Assembly (NCBI GenBank): GCA_945882415.1
Contig: CAMCWC010000009.1
Span: forward strand, 62,001 to 126,000
Direction of reading: 5' to 3'
Length of the DNA stretch: 64,000 nt
From: Chthonomonas calidirosea
Lineage (GTDB): Bacteria > Armatimonadota > Fimbriimonadia > Fimbriimonadales > Fimbriimonadaceae
Shown: positions 35,869 to 44,186 of the stretch, piece after piece
Layout of the letters: each line of letters starts with the position of its first letter
Numbering within the stretch: position 1 is the first letter of the stretch
Program-made: the position numbers and the translations under genes
The notes under the pieces: model-generated
Databases searched by the model: none
What the model saw: the letters and a program-made list of their open reading frames with translations, nothing else
What the model was told of the DNA's origin: nothing

Positions 35869-37995
35869 TTGGCCAGCCACCTCGTTATCGTCGCGGGAAA
35901 CCCTAACGCCGGAAAGACGACCCTTTTCAATTCCCTCACCGGTTCGACCCAGAAGGTCGCTAACTATCCCGGGGTGACCGTCGAATCCGTAGAGGGGCAG
36001 TACACGTTTGCCGGCGAGTCGATTCGGTGCGTCGATGTTCCGGGCCTATATTCGCTGAAGGCCGCCTCTGAAGACGAGCGCGTTGCGACGGACGTTATCT
36101 TAGGTCGCCAGGAAGGGAAGCCAGAACTCGTGGTCTACGTTTTGGACGCGACGAATCTTGAGCGGAATCTTTTCCTGTTCACCCAAATCGCCGAGTCACA
36201 AGTGCCAATGGTCATTGCGTTGACCATGCCAGACCGGCTGCAGGCTCGAGGCAAGACGGTAGACCTCGAACGATTGCAATCCGAGCTTGGCGTTCCGGTC
36301 GTTTCCGTGGTCGCGCATGAAGACAGAAAGCTAGAGTCGCTAAAGCAAGCGATCAGCGATGCGCTGCGGGACAAACCGATTCCAGCCATCGACTTCGGAT
36401 TACCGGAGGGCATGCAATCGACCATCCGTAAATTGAGCGAGCGGCTTGCTCGCATCGGCGTAGATGCGTCTCAGGCGGAGATTCGCCGGAACTTGTACGA
36501 GCCGCCGGAACTGTTCCAACGCTTCCTTGAGGACTTTCCAGAGATCGCGGAACCGTTCACCGAGGCACGCAATCGGCTCGAAGCAGAGGATCTTCTGCGA
36601 CCGTCGGTTGATGTCACTAGCCGGTACGAATGGTCGGCGAAGATACAGTCGCTGGTGCTGCGCGATGCGGCAAAGCCTGCGAAGGTGATCTCGATTACGG
36701 ATCGGCTGGACAAAGTTCTGACGCACCGGTTTTGGGGGCTCACGATTTTTGTTCTCGTGATGTACGGAGTCTTCCAGAGCATCTATACCGTTGCGGCGCC
36801 GATGATGGCGGGGATTGAAGACGTGTTTGGTCGGCTTCAGGACGCCATTCGGCCGATGGTTTCGCAGAACGAAATCCTTGAGTCGTTTATCATTGATGGG
36901 CTCATCGCTGGCGTCGGAGGAATGTTAGTCTTTCTGCCGCAGATCTTGATTCTGTTCTTCTTCATTGCCGTACTGGAAGGCAGCGGGTATTTGGCGCGGG
37001 CGGCGTTTTTGATGGACCGGCTGTTGGGTTGGTGCGGGCTGAATGGGCGGGCGTTTATTCCGTTCTTGAGCAGTTATGCGTGTGCCATTCCGGGCATCAT
37101 GGCGGCGCGGGTGATGCCGGATTCAAAGAGTCGGCTGGCTACGATTCTGGTTGCGCCGCTGATGTCGTGTTCGGCGAGGTTGCCGGTTTATGTGCTGCTG
37201 ATTGGAACGTTCATCGAGCCGCAGTACGGGGCGTTTTGGGCGGGGTTTTCGTTGTTCGCGATGCACTTGCTGGGTCTCGTCGTGGCGATTCCGGTGGTTT
37301 ATGTTTTGAACCGGAAGATGCTGAAGGCGCGGCGGTTGCCGTTTGTTTTGGAACTGCCGCCTTACCAGTGGCCGAAGTGGCGGGATATCTGGCTGACCTT
37401 GGTGAATCGGGGCAAGGTCTTCGTGAAGACGGCCGGAACGATTATCGTTTTCATGTCGATCCTGATCTGGGCGGCGGCTTCGTTCCCGCGGTTTAGTCCG
37501 GCTGATCCGGTGGCGGAGGCGGCGAAGTTTGGGGTTGCGGAGGAGCGAGCGGAGCAGTGGGTTCAGGAGAAGCAGTTGGAGAACTCGATTCTGGGTCGAT
37601 TTGGCAAGGCGATTGAGCCGGTCTTCATTCCTGCCGGGTTTGATTGGCGGATTACCACCGCGATCCTTTCCGCGTTCCCGGCTCGGGAGACGATTGTGCC
37701 TTCGCTCGGAATCATCTTTAGCCTCGGTGGCGAGGTAGATGAATCCTCTGGTGACCTTCAGTCGGCGATGAAAAAGGCCACCTGGCCGGATGGGCGGCCG
37801 TTGTTTACGGTCTGGACCGCCGTCGGGCTGATGGTTTTCTTTGCGCTTTGCGCGCAGTGCATGGCGACGCTGGCGACGGTTAAGCGAGAGACGAACTCTT
37901 GGAAGTGGGCCGTTTTCATGTTTTGCTACATGACGGCCCTGGCTTATGTCGGTGCGGTCGCGGTGAACTACCTCGGCAAGCTATTCGGCGCTTGA
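35869..37995 (+). CDS. feoB: FeoB, ferrous iron transport GTPase-permease
   Basis: 708 residues from TTG 35869, directly after feoA; GTG 35833 inside feoA is a longer alternative. The N-terminal G domain has GNPNAGKTTLFN (G1), DVPGLYSL (G3) and a helical GDI domain. Two Gate motifs with transmembrane helices follow: the first about residues 330-490 with FLSSYACAIPGIMAARVM, the second ending near 640 with FPARETIVPSLGI. It moves Fe2+ through the inner membrane. The 3' end overlaps the convergent lysS by 15 bp. Codon use in the C-terminal third is notably richer in G than in neighbouring genes. Confidence 0.94.
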   Translation: MASHLVIVAGNPNAGKTTLFNSLTGSTQKVANYPGVTVESVEGQYTFAGESIRCVDVPGLYSLKAASEDERVATDVILGRQEGKPELVVYVLDATNLERNLFLFTQIAESQVPMVIALTMPDRLQARGKTVDLERLQSELGVPVVSVVAHEDRKLESLKQAISDALRDKPIPAIDFGLPEGMQSTIRKLSERLARIGVDASQAEIRRNLYEPPELFQRFLEDFPEIAEPFTEARNRLEAEDLLRPSVDVTSRYEWSAKIQSLVLRDAAKPAKVISITDRLDKVLTHRFWGLTIFVLVMYGVFQSIYTVAAPMMAGIEDVFGRLQDAIRPMVSQNEILESFIIDGLIAGVGGMLVFLPQILILFFFIAVLEGSGYLARAAFLMDRLLGWCGLNGRAFIPFLSSYACAIPGIMAARVMPDSKSRLATILVAPLMSCSARLPVYVLLIGTFIEPQYGAFWAGFSLFAMHLLGLVVAIPVVYVLNRKMLKARRLPFVLELPPYQWPKWRDIWLTLVNRGKVFVKTAGTIIVFMSILIWAAASFPRFSPADPVAEAAKFGVAEERAEQWVQEKQLENSILGRFGKAIEPVFIPAGFDWRITTAILSAFPARETIVPSLGIIFSLGGEVDESSGDLQSAMKKATWPDGRPLFTVWTAVGLMVFFALCAQCMATLATVKRETNSWKWAVFMFCYMTALAYVGAVAVNYLGKLFGA

Positions 37996-39549
37996 TTCGG
38001 CGGTGGGGCGCATGAAGGGGAAGAGCAGGACTTCTCGGATGTGATGGCTTCCGGTGAGGAGCATCGCCATTCGGTCTAGGCCGATTCCGCAGCCGCCGGT
38101 TGGCGGCATTCCGCACTCCAGCGCGTAGATGAACTCTTCGTCCATCGGGTGCGCTTCGTCGTCGCCCTTTTCGCGTTCGCCGAGCTGCTGTTCGAACCGC
38201 TCGCGTTGGTCGATTGGGTCGTTGATTTCGCTGAAGGCGTTGCAGACTTCGCGACCGAGGACGTAGCCCTCGAAGCGGCGGGTCATCTTCGGATTCGCCG
38301 GGTCCTTCTTGGCCAGTGGGCTGGTTTCGATCGGGTAACCGACGACGAATGTGGGCTCTTGGAGGGTCGGTTCGACGAAGACTTCAAGCAGCTTCTCGAT
38401 GAGGCCGCCGAGGTTTCGCTCTTCGGTCGGGTCGATGCGCTTGCCGGTGATCGGGTTCACGACCAGCTTGTCCGCGAGGGCGGACTTGGCGTTGTCCAAA
38501 GTCGACAGGTCTTCGGCGCTGAGGCCGGTATGGCGCTCGATTTCTTCCAGCAGGTGAACGCGTCGCCACGGCTTTCCGAAGTCGAGCTGAATCTGGTTCG
38601 CGTCGGTTGCGGCGTCTTCGTCATCTACCGAGCCGGTTGGCAGGGTGATGTCGACGACAGTCGATCCGAAGACGGCCAGTGCTACCGACTTGAAGCACTC
38701 CTCGACCCGCATCATCATGGTTTCTAGGTTGCCGTAGGCTTCGTAGAATTCCAGCATGGTGAACTCGGGGTTGTGCCGGTTCGAGACGCCTTCGTTTCGG
38801 AAGACGCGGCCGATTTCGTAGACCGCCGGGAGGTCGCCGCAGATGAGTCGCTTGAGATAGAGTTCCAGCGAGATTCGCAGCTTGACGTCCATTTCGTACG
38901 CGTTGTAGTGCGTCTTGAACGGGCGTGCGGCGGCGCCGCCGGCTTCTAGCTGAAGCAGCGGGGTTTCGACTTCGAGGTAGCCGTTCGAATCGAAATAGCG
39001 GCGGACGGCCGAAACGACCTTGGCGCGATTGATCAGCACCGCTCGACTCTCGCGGTTCGCGATGAGGTCGAGGTGGCGATGGCGGTAGCGCGTTTCGACG
39101 TCCGACAGCCCAGAGAAGACTTGGCCGTCCTTTTCCTTTCCGAGCGGAAGCGGTTCCAGAGCCTTGGTTAGCGGGAGAAACTCCGTTGCGTGGATCGACT
39201 TTTCGCCGGTCTTGGTGACAAACAGCTTGCCCTTGACGCCGACGTGGTCGCCGAGGTCGATGAGGTCGTAGAGCGACCATTCGAGCTCGGTGACTTCGTC
39301 CTTTCGGACGTAGATTTGGATCCGGGCGTCGCCGTCGCTGAGGTGAGCGAAACCGGCTTTGCCCATGAGGCGGTAGGAGACGACACGCCCGGCAAAGCTG
39401 ACGTCTTTTCCATCTTCGAAGCCTTCTAGCAGTCCTTCTGCCGTGTCGGTGCGGTCCCATTTCTCGATGGAGAATGGGTCGTGACCGAGCTCGCGCATTT
39501 GCGCCAGCTTTTGAAGTCGAATATCTCTGATGGACAGTTCCGTACTCAT
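37981..39549 (-). CDS. lysS: Lysyl-tRNA synthetase, class II
   Basis: 522 residues from ATG 39549 (MSTELSIRD); the frame extends 34 codons further without family sequence. The N-terminal OB anticodon-binding domain (about 55-150, SFAGRVVSYRLMGKAGFAHL) precedes the class II core: motif 1 FDSNGYLEVETPLLQ, motif 2 FRNEGVSNRHNPEFTMLEFYEAY, motif 3 GCGIGLDRMAMLL. It charges tRNA-Lys. The divergent peroxiredoxin starts 58 bp away. Confidence 0.95.
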   Translation of the reverse strand: MSTELSIRDIRLQKLAQMRELGHDPFSIEKWDRTDTAEGLLEGFEDGKDVSFAGRVVSYRLMGKAGFAHLSDGDARIQIYVRKDEVTELEWSLYDLIDLGDHVGVKGKLFVTKTGEKSIHATEFLPLTKALEPLPLGKEKDGQVFSGLSDVETRYRHRHLDLIANRESRAVLINRAKVVSAVRRYFDSNGYLEVETPLLQLEAGGAAARPFKTHYNAYEMDVKLRISLELYLKRLICGDLPAVYEIGRVFRNEGVSNRHNPEFTMLEFYEAYGNLETMMMRVEECFKSVALAVFGSTVVDITLPTGSVDDEDAATDANQIQLDFGKPWRRVHLLEEIERHTGLSAEDLSTLDNAKSALADKLVVNPITGKRIDPTEERNLGGLIEKLLEVFVEPTLQEPTFVVGYPIETSPLAKKDPANPKMTRRFEGYVLGREVCNAFSEINDPIDQRERFEQQLGEREKGDDEAHPMDEEFIYALECGMPPTGGCGIGLDRMAMLLTGSHHIREVLLFPFMRPTAESSAE

Positions 39550-39607
39550 GCCGAGCCCAGAGTGTACTTGGCAGACAATTCTCGGTCGGGTCGGGTAGAA
39601 GCTAGGC

Positions 39608-40090
39608 ATGCCACTTGCCGCCGGAACCACCGCCCCAGATTTCACCCTCAAGACCCTCAGTTTGACCGGTCTCGACGACGTGAGCCTCTCGGCAACCTAT
39701 GACGAAAAGAACGTTGTGCTCCTGTTCTTTCCCGGTGCTTTCACTTCGGTTTGCGAGCAAGAGCTGTGCGACGTCTCTTCTGGACTGTCGGCTTATAACG
39801 ATCTCAATGCCCAGGTCTTCGGCATCTCGCAAGATTCTCCGTTCGCCTTGACTGCGTGGGCTTCGCAGAAGGGGATCTCTTTTCCTTTGCTCAGCGATTG
39901 GGGCGGCAAGGTTACGGAAGCCTATGACGTCGTTTTCCCCGACTTCGCAGGCCTCGGCCCTGGAACAGCGCGGGCGAGCTTTGTGATCGATAAGAACGGT
40001 GTGATTGTTTACGCCGAGCAAACGCCGACGCTGCGGGATCTGCCGGACTTTGCGGCGATTCTGGCGGCGTTGGAGAAGGCGGCGCTTTGA
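39608..40090 (+). CDS. Peroxiredoxin, AhpC/TSA family (AhpE-like)
   Basis: 160 residues. The peroxidatic Cys is in FFPGAFTSVCEQELC, followed four residues later by another Cys at CEQELC. The downstream RASFVIDKNG block is typical. It reduces hydroperoxides with thiols in the cytoplasm. The first Cys is the catalytic residue; the second in C-x4-C could be the resolving one. The element copy B begins inside its last codons; its TGA stop lies in a CTTTGAGCTTTG decanucleotide-like step. Confidence 0.92.
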   Translation: MPLAAGTTAPDFTLKTLSLTGLDDVSLSATYDEKNVVLLFFPGAFTSVCEQELCDVSSGLSAYNDLNAQVFGISQDSPFALTAWASQKGISFPLLSDWGGKVTEAYDVVFPDFAGLGPGTARASFVIDKNGVIVYAEQTPTLRDLPDFAAILAALEKAAL

Positions 40091-40477
40091 GCTTTGCGCC
40101 TTGAGCTTCGCGCTCTGTGTGGCTTTGTGTGGCTTTGAATGGCTCTGGGTGGCTTCGGAACCGGAATTAATTAACGTTCCCCCTCAGGCGGATTAATTAA
40201 TTACACCTCTGTTTAGGTTCGGATTTGTTCGGGTTGGTGCGGGAGTTCGGGTTGGTTGCGATCTGGCGATGGGATCTCGGCGGTCTTCATTTTGCCGCTG
40301 GTTTCTTGGTCCGAAAATTTATTTATAAATGCTCCCGCCTTGGCGACGAGTGTAAAGTATATTTTCGCGTGCCGCTTCCGATCCGTCGGAATCGCGTTTC
40401 GGTGGGCTTGCTTGGCGGTTGGATTGCATCTAGCTTTTAGGTGCTGGCGCGGCGGAAAGTCAACCAGGGATTTTGGG
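40088..40477 (+). repeat. 390-bp dispersed element, copy B (inverse of copy A at 27054-27443)
   Basis: It starts at the stop codon of the peroxiredoxin gene. The array (40111-40150) is followed by the palindromic AATTAATTAA/TTAATTAATT around CGTTCCCCCTCAGGCGG, then TTACACCTCTGTTTAGG and the TTCGG-type steps. The conserved core TTTATTTATAAATGCTCCCG, a variable part, and the end block GCGGAAAGTCAACCAG up to GATTTTGGG complete it. It is colinear with copy A with identical spacing in the parts compared. A 71-codon frame starting with TTG at 40225 corresponds to the one in copy A. The region 40478-40565 after it holds nothing I recognise. Confidence 0.85.
40111..40150 (+). repeat. Decanucleotide array at the start of element copy B
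   Basis: Four units: CGCTCTGTGT, GGCTTTGTGT, GGCTTTGAAT, GGCTCTGGGT, then GGCTTCGGAA. Units three and four are nearly those of the groES-side arm (GGCTTTGAAT, GGCTCTGCAT), and an ATG at the same place opens an 11-codon frame (MALGGFGTGIN). Confidence 0.8.
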
Positions 40478-40565
40478 AGTTTTGTCCCCGGACCGAGAAC
40501 GTGGCGGATACTAGAAGGGAAGGTCGACGGCGTTTGCCGTCCATCGACTTCTGCTAAGAACCGCC

Positions 40566-41057
40566 ATGAATACCCACGCCGCCATTGCTCTTCTCGCTGC
40601 CGTTCAGGGACCGGCGGTTGAATGGAAGTTGGAAGATTCGTTTCTTGGCGAACGCGTTACTGCTTATTACGAATCGATGTCGGTGACTTCGATTACGACG
40701 ATGACCGAGTCGCATTTGAAGACGCATTACGACGTTTCGTCCTTGGCCACTCGAACGTGGCGACAGAGCTTTGTACGGTTTGTGGAAGATAAAGTGAAGC
40801 CGACGAAGCGCCAGGTGGGCTCGCTTCGCTTTGTGATGAACGGCGAAGGGAAGTCGAAGCTGCTAATTGATGATCTTGGGGTGATCGAAGTGCGGCGAGC
40901 CGATTCGGTTTTGCGGGGACAAATTCCGATCAGGGAGTTGCGGGTTTTTATGACGTCGCTGTTTCCGACGCCGGATTATCAGGGATTAGGAGTCCTTGAT
41001 TGGGGGCGGGATAATCCTGGTGCGGGGCGGAGTGATGACAGCGCGAGAAGAAAGTGA
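40566..41057 (+). CDS. Hypothetical protein with possible signal peptide
   Basis: 163 residues starting MNTHAAIALLAAVQGPAVEW, possibly a short signal peptide. The mature protein has beta-type strands (ERVTAYYESMSVTS, HYDVSSLATRTWRQSFVRF, KQVGSLRFVMNGEG-like). No family is recognised. Its last 23 bp overlap the start of the next frame, so it may be translationally coupled to the broken HEAT-like gene. Confidence 0.6.
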   Translation: MNTHAAIALLAAVQGPAVEWKLEDSFLGERVTAYYESMSVTSITTMTESHLKTHYDVSSLATRTWRQSFVRFVEDKVKPTKRQVGSLRFVMNGEGKSKLLIDDLGVIEVRRADSVLRGQIPIRELRVFMTSLFPTPDYQGLGVLDWGRDNPGAGRSDDSARRK

Positions 41058-41649
41058 GCCGGTTAGTGAAAGAGTGCTTTCGCTGGTTGAGCGATTGGGA
41101 CGTGGGAAGCGGATCGCCTTCTACGTTTCGATGATCGAAACTCAAGACAAGAGAATGATCGATGAAGCGCTCTTGGTTGCCACCTGGTTAGGAGATCCGA
41201 TTCCGGTCGACCTTCTTCGGCAGCTGTGCGCTCACCATGCTTGGGATATCCGATATTCGGCGGTTTGCGCTTGGCAATGTCATCCACGCCGGAGGGCGGA
41301 GTCAGAAATCTGCAACTTCTTGTGGTAAGAGACGCGGCAGACCCCGTGGATCGCCGGGTTTTTGACCCTCATCGAACTCAGTCCAGATCGCGCCGTTACG
41401 GAGGCCCGAAAGTTCTTGTCCGCAGATTGGTTTCAAATTCGAGCCGTGCCTCGACCGGCCTCGGAGGGATTTGTGCATCGATTGAGTTCGCGGGCGGCCT
41501 ATTGCGTAGCGGCTCTGCTTCACGCGAAGGGTGAGCTTCCGGAGGATCAAGTTGGGCCTTTTCTTCGAGTACGCGAACTGGGGCAGGAAATGTTGATGAG
41601 GCATGAAGCGGATATTCAGGGAGGTTTGAGTGGGTTGAATTCTAGATGA
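41035..41649 (+). pseudogene. HEAT-like gene interrupted by an in-frame stop codon
   Basis: The frame runs from ATG 41035 to TAA at 41326-41328, then continues in the same frame without any shift to 41649. The two halves (98 and 106 codons) read sensibly across the stop: CNFLW, stop, ETRQTPWIAGFLTLIEL. No start codon stronger than TTG 41362 exists for the second half. Helices such as LLRQLCAHHAWDIRYSAVCAW resemble HEAT units. One substitution from a sense codon to TAA would explain it. It could also be two short genes, or a sequencing error. Confidence 0.55.
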
Positions 41650-41689
41650 GGCCATACAAAGAGCACGTGGGTACGCTCGGATTAGCACG

Positions 41690-42064
41690 ATGGAATCTTT
41701 CGGTGCGGAATTGCACGATGCGAGCGTTTCGGGTCTACAACTCGGACGGCCGGAAGGTACGTTACGCATTTATTTCGACAAGTTGGGCAAGCAGCTTGTG
41801 TTCACCGAACTTACGTTTGTCTATTTGACGGATATTCTTATTGGCGGAATCATTTTCGACGTTAAAGTCCATCGCATAGAAGGTGATTGTGCAGAGGCAG
41901 TCTGCAAAGGCAACGAGTTGTTGGCACGGCTTGGAGGGCAATATCGAACATCTATTCCTTCGGAATCGGGCATCGTGTTTCTCACGGAGATAGGCAGTGC
42001 CTATGGCGTGTCTGGAGTGACGCTCTCTCGCGTGCCGCCGGTCCTCGTTGATGATCTCGGCTAA
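41690..42064 (+). CDS. Hypothetical protein
   Basis: 124 residues. Strand-rich N-terminal half (ASVSGLQLGRPEGTLRIYFDKLG, QLVFTELTFVYLTD), then a short helix and a C-terminal strand region. No family is recognised and there is no signal peptide. It starts 41 bp after the broken HEAT-like gene on the same strand and ends convergent with the DUF433 gene, overlapping its stop by 4 bp. Confidence 0.6.
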   Translation: MESFGAELHDASVSGLQLGRPEGTLRIYFDKLGKQLVFTELTFVYLTDILIGGIIFDVKVHRIEGDCAEAVCKGNELLARLGGQYRTSIPSESGIVFLTEIGSAYGVSGVTLSRVPPVLVDDLG

Positions 42065-42267
42065 AGGCGCAAGATTCGCCTAACCGCTTCGGCTTGCTCA
42101 ATAGAGACTCCAGGATAGCCTGTAAGGAAGTCTTGTAAGGTATCGCCATCCTCAAGAGTTTGCAGTAGCGCTTGCAGCGGAACGCGGGTTCCTTTGAACC
42201 GGATTGCACCGCTGATGATCTCCGGATTGGAGTCGAGGACATCGCGCAGTTCTTCTGGAATGGTCAT
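42061..42267 (-). CDS. DUF433 domain protein, antitoxin-like
   Basis: 68 residues from ATG 42267 (MTIPEELRDVL). Matches the DUF433 pattern: NPEIISGAIRFKGTRVPLQALLQTLEDGDTLQDFLTGYPGVSIEQAEAVRRIL, in short segments. The family often lies before a PIN-like (DUF5615) gene as a toxin-antitoxin pair; no such partner is present here, since the downstream neighbour is on the other strand. A longer frame to 42384 has no family likeness. An orphan antitoxin or DNA-binding protein is possible. Confidence 0.82.
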   Translation of the reverse strand: MTIPEELRDVLDSNPEIISGAIRFKGTRVPLQALLQTLEDGDTLQDFLTGYPGVSIEQAEAVRRILRL

Positions 42268-42416
42268 TCTGTACTTTCTTCTGGTGGCTTTTATTCTCTT
42301 TTTGACGATGCGGCGATTCGAACGTTCTGGGCAATTGTTCGATCCGTGCTGGCCACCCCAGCCCGGCAAACCGCCCATAATCAAGTGTCCGACGCAGAGT
42401 CGCGGCGCAGAGAACT

Positions 42417-43391
42417 ATGAAGATCGGAATTTTCACCGCCCTATTCGGAGACAAGACTCGCCAAGAGGCGCTCGATATCATCGCGGCCGAAGGCATCAAG
42501 GCCGTTGAGTTTGGAGCCGGAGCGTATCCGGGGGCTTCTCACCTTGACGTTGAGAAGCTGCTGGAGAGCGACGCCGCGCGGAAGGAGCTAATTCACGACG
42601 TGGAAAGCCGCGGGCTGATGATCTCCGCGATCTCGTGCCACGGCAACGCCCTGCACCCGGTGAAGGCGATTGCGCAGGATCACCACCAGGCGTTTGTGAA
42701 CAGCGTCAAGCTCGCCAGCCTGCTGGGCGTGCCTTGCGTCAACGGCTTCTCGGGATGCCCTGGCGACAGTCCGACGGCGATCAACCCGAACTGGGTCACT
42801 TGCGCCTGGCCCGACGAGTTCCGCGACATCCTCGAATATCAGTGGAAGGAAGTCGTGATTCCTTATTGGACCGAGCAGAACGCCTTCCTTAAGGAGCACA
42901 ACGTTAAGTTCGGCATCGAGATGCACCCTGGCTTTGTTTGCTACAGCAACGACACCTTGCTCAAGCTTCGCCATGCGGCGGGCGAGCAGATTGGCGCGAA
43001 CTTCGACCCATCGCACCTTTGGTGGCAGGGAATCGATCCAATTGCGGCGGTAAAGCAGCTTGCCGAAGAGGGCGCGCTGTTCCACGTTCACGCGAAGGAC
43101 ACGCGCGTTGATCCGCAGAACTCGGCGCTCAACGGAAACCTGGATACCAAGAGCTACGGCGACATCGCCAAGCGATCTTGGGTGTTCCGCTCCGTCGGCT
43201 ATGGCCACGGGCTGGAGTGGTGGAAGGACTTCTGCAGCGTCCTGCGAACCGTCGGCTACGACTACGTTCTCAGCATCGAGCACGAAGACGGTCTGATGAA
43301 CTCGATTGAGGGTCTGCGAAAGGCAGTTACGATCCTCGATCAGTCGGTGATCCACGAAGACGCCGGCGCGATGTTCTGGGCGAAGGACTGA
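42417..43391 (+). CDS. Sugar phosphate isomerase/epimerase, TIM-barrel family
   Basis: 324 residues of the xylose-isomerase-like/AP-endonuclease-2 fold. Metal ligands are expected at GIEMHPGF (Glu, His), NFDPSHLWWQ (Asp, His), HVHAKDTRV and SIEHED. The start is KIGIFTALFGDKTRQEALDIIA. Members isomerise or epimerise sugars and their phosphates, or act on inositols. The substrate is not determinable here. It is the only gene in its transcription unit and converges on the paralogue pair. Confidence 0.88.
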   Translation: MKIGIFTALFGDKTRQEALDIIAAEGIKAVEFGAGAYPGASHLDVEKLLESDAARKELIHDVESRGLMISAISCHGNALHPVKAIAQDHHQAFVNSVKLASLLGVPCVNGFSGCPGDSPTAINPNWVTCAWPDEFRDILEYQWKEVVIPYWTEQNAFLKEHNVKFGIEMHPGFVCYSNDTLLKLRHAAGEQIGANFDPSHLWWQGIDPIAAVKQLAEEGALFHVHAKDTRVDPQNSALNGNLDTKSYGDIAKRSWVFRSVGYGHGLEWWKDFCSVLRTVGYDYVLSIEHEDGLMNSIEGLRKAVTILDQSVIHEDAGAMFWAKD

Positions 43392-43402
43392 GGATTCCTG
43401 TG

Positions 43403-43435
43403 CCGTCCAGTTTCCTACATTAGGGAACTGGACGG
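43403..43435. other. 10-bp inverted repeat at the convergent gene ends
   Basis: CCGTCCAGTT (43403-43412) and AACTGGACGG (43426-43435) form a perfect stem with a 13-nt loop. The right arm is made of the last codons of the 241-residue paralogue. No T run is present on either strand. It may serve as a weak bidirectional terminator between the isomerase gene and this paralogue. Confidence 0.5.
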
Positions 43436-44140
43436 TACGAACAGCTCATCATTTTTTACGATGGGCGCGTCCTTGAGGTCTTGCCAAGTTCCATTCTTCT
43501 TATATCCGAGTGCGCCTAAGACGAAGATGAGTTCGTTGCCGTTCTTCTTGATGCGGATTTGAGAAGCATTCGGCCAGACACCATCGAGCGTTTCGAATTT
43601 CGTAACCTTCTGAAATTCGACCTTTGTCACTTTCGCTTGGAACGCATCACCATTTCCGGCACGATAAGCGGCCAGTCTGGCGCAAAACTGACGGAACGCA
43701 ATCAGCCAATTTGAACGGGCAGGAATGAAGTTCTGATTGCCTGAGGCGATCTTGTCGTTTTTGGGCATGTACCATCTAAAGGAAGCGAAGCTATCGGGCA
43801 GAAATGCTTCTATCCTGTAATAGCGGTCATACGAAAAAGTCTGTGCTCGGATTCCGAGTGGATAGCCATCAACAAGTTTCTCTGAGATCGCAGGTGGCTC
43901 CTTACCTACCTCCCCGCCTGCGGACTCAGTGAAGTCGTTACGAGGGTTTTCTTGTTGCGACTGGAATGAAAACGAGAGAAGGGAACTCCCATCAATTGAA
44001 CGAAAGTCGAGATAAGCTGACTTCCCCGGTTGGTTTCGCGTGTGCAGATTCTTGTAAGACGAATCTGCATTGACCCGGGGAATCGTGAAATCCGGAGCTT
44101 GGGTTATGGCTGAAAGGCAAATGAGAAGGGTTAAGTTCAT
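43415..44140 (-). CDS. Exported protein with C-terminal copper-amine-oxidase-stalk-like domain, paralogue 1
   Basis: 241 residues with a signal-like start (LTLLICLSAITQA). The C-terminal 45 residues (RIKKNGNELIFVLGALGYKK, APIVKNDELFVPSSSL) have the pattern of a stalk domain with alternating strands. The central region, rich in Arg/Phe/Trp, matches the neighbour upstream by eye: FLPDSFASFRW versus FLPDGIASLKV, FRQFCARLAAYRA versus FRQYSAQIAARRA. About one residue in three or more is shared over the whole length. Likely periplasmic or cell-wall-facing; function unknown. Confidence 0.75.
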   Translation of the reverse strand: MNLTLLICLSAITQAPDFTIPRVNADSSYKNLHTRNQPGKSAYLDFRSIDGSSLLSFSFQSQQENPRNDFTESAGGEVGKEPPAISEKLVDGYPLGIRAQTFSYDRYYRIEAFLPDSFASFRWYMPKNDKIASGNQNFIPARSNWLIAFRQFCARLAAYRAGNGDAFQAKVTKVEFQKVTKFETLDGVWPNASQIRIKKNGNELIFVLGALGYKKNGTWQDLKDAPIVKNDELFVPSSSLM

Positions 44141-44186
44141 TACTTACTTGGGGACGAATCTTGCGATCGGGTTTGTGAACAGGCTC

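Noticed and set aside
40225-40440. 71-codon frame in element copy B
   Set aside because: Same reasons as for copy A: TTG start, and substitution pattern not typical of coding sequence.
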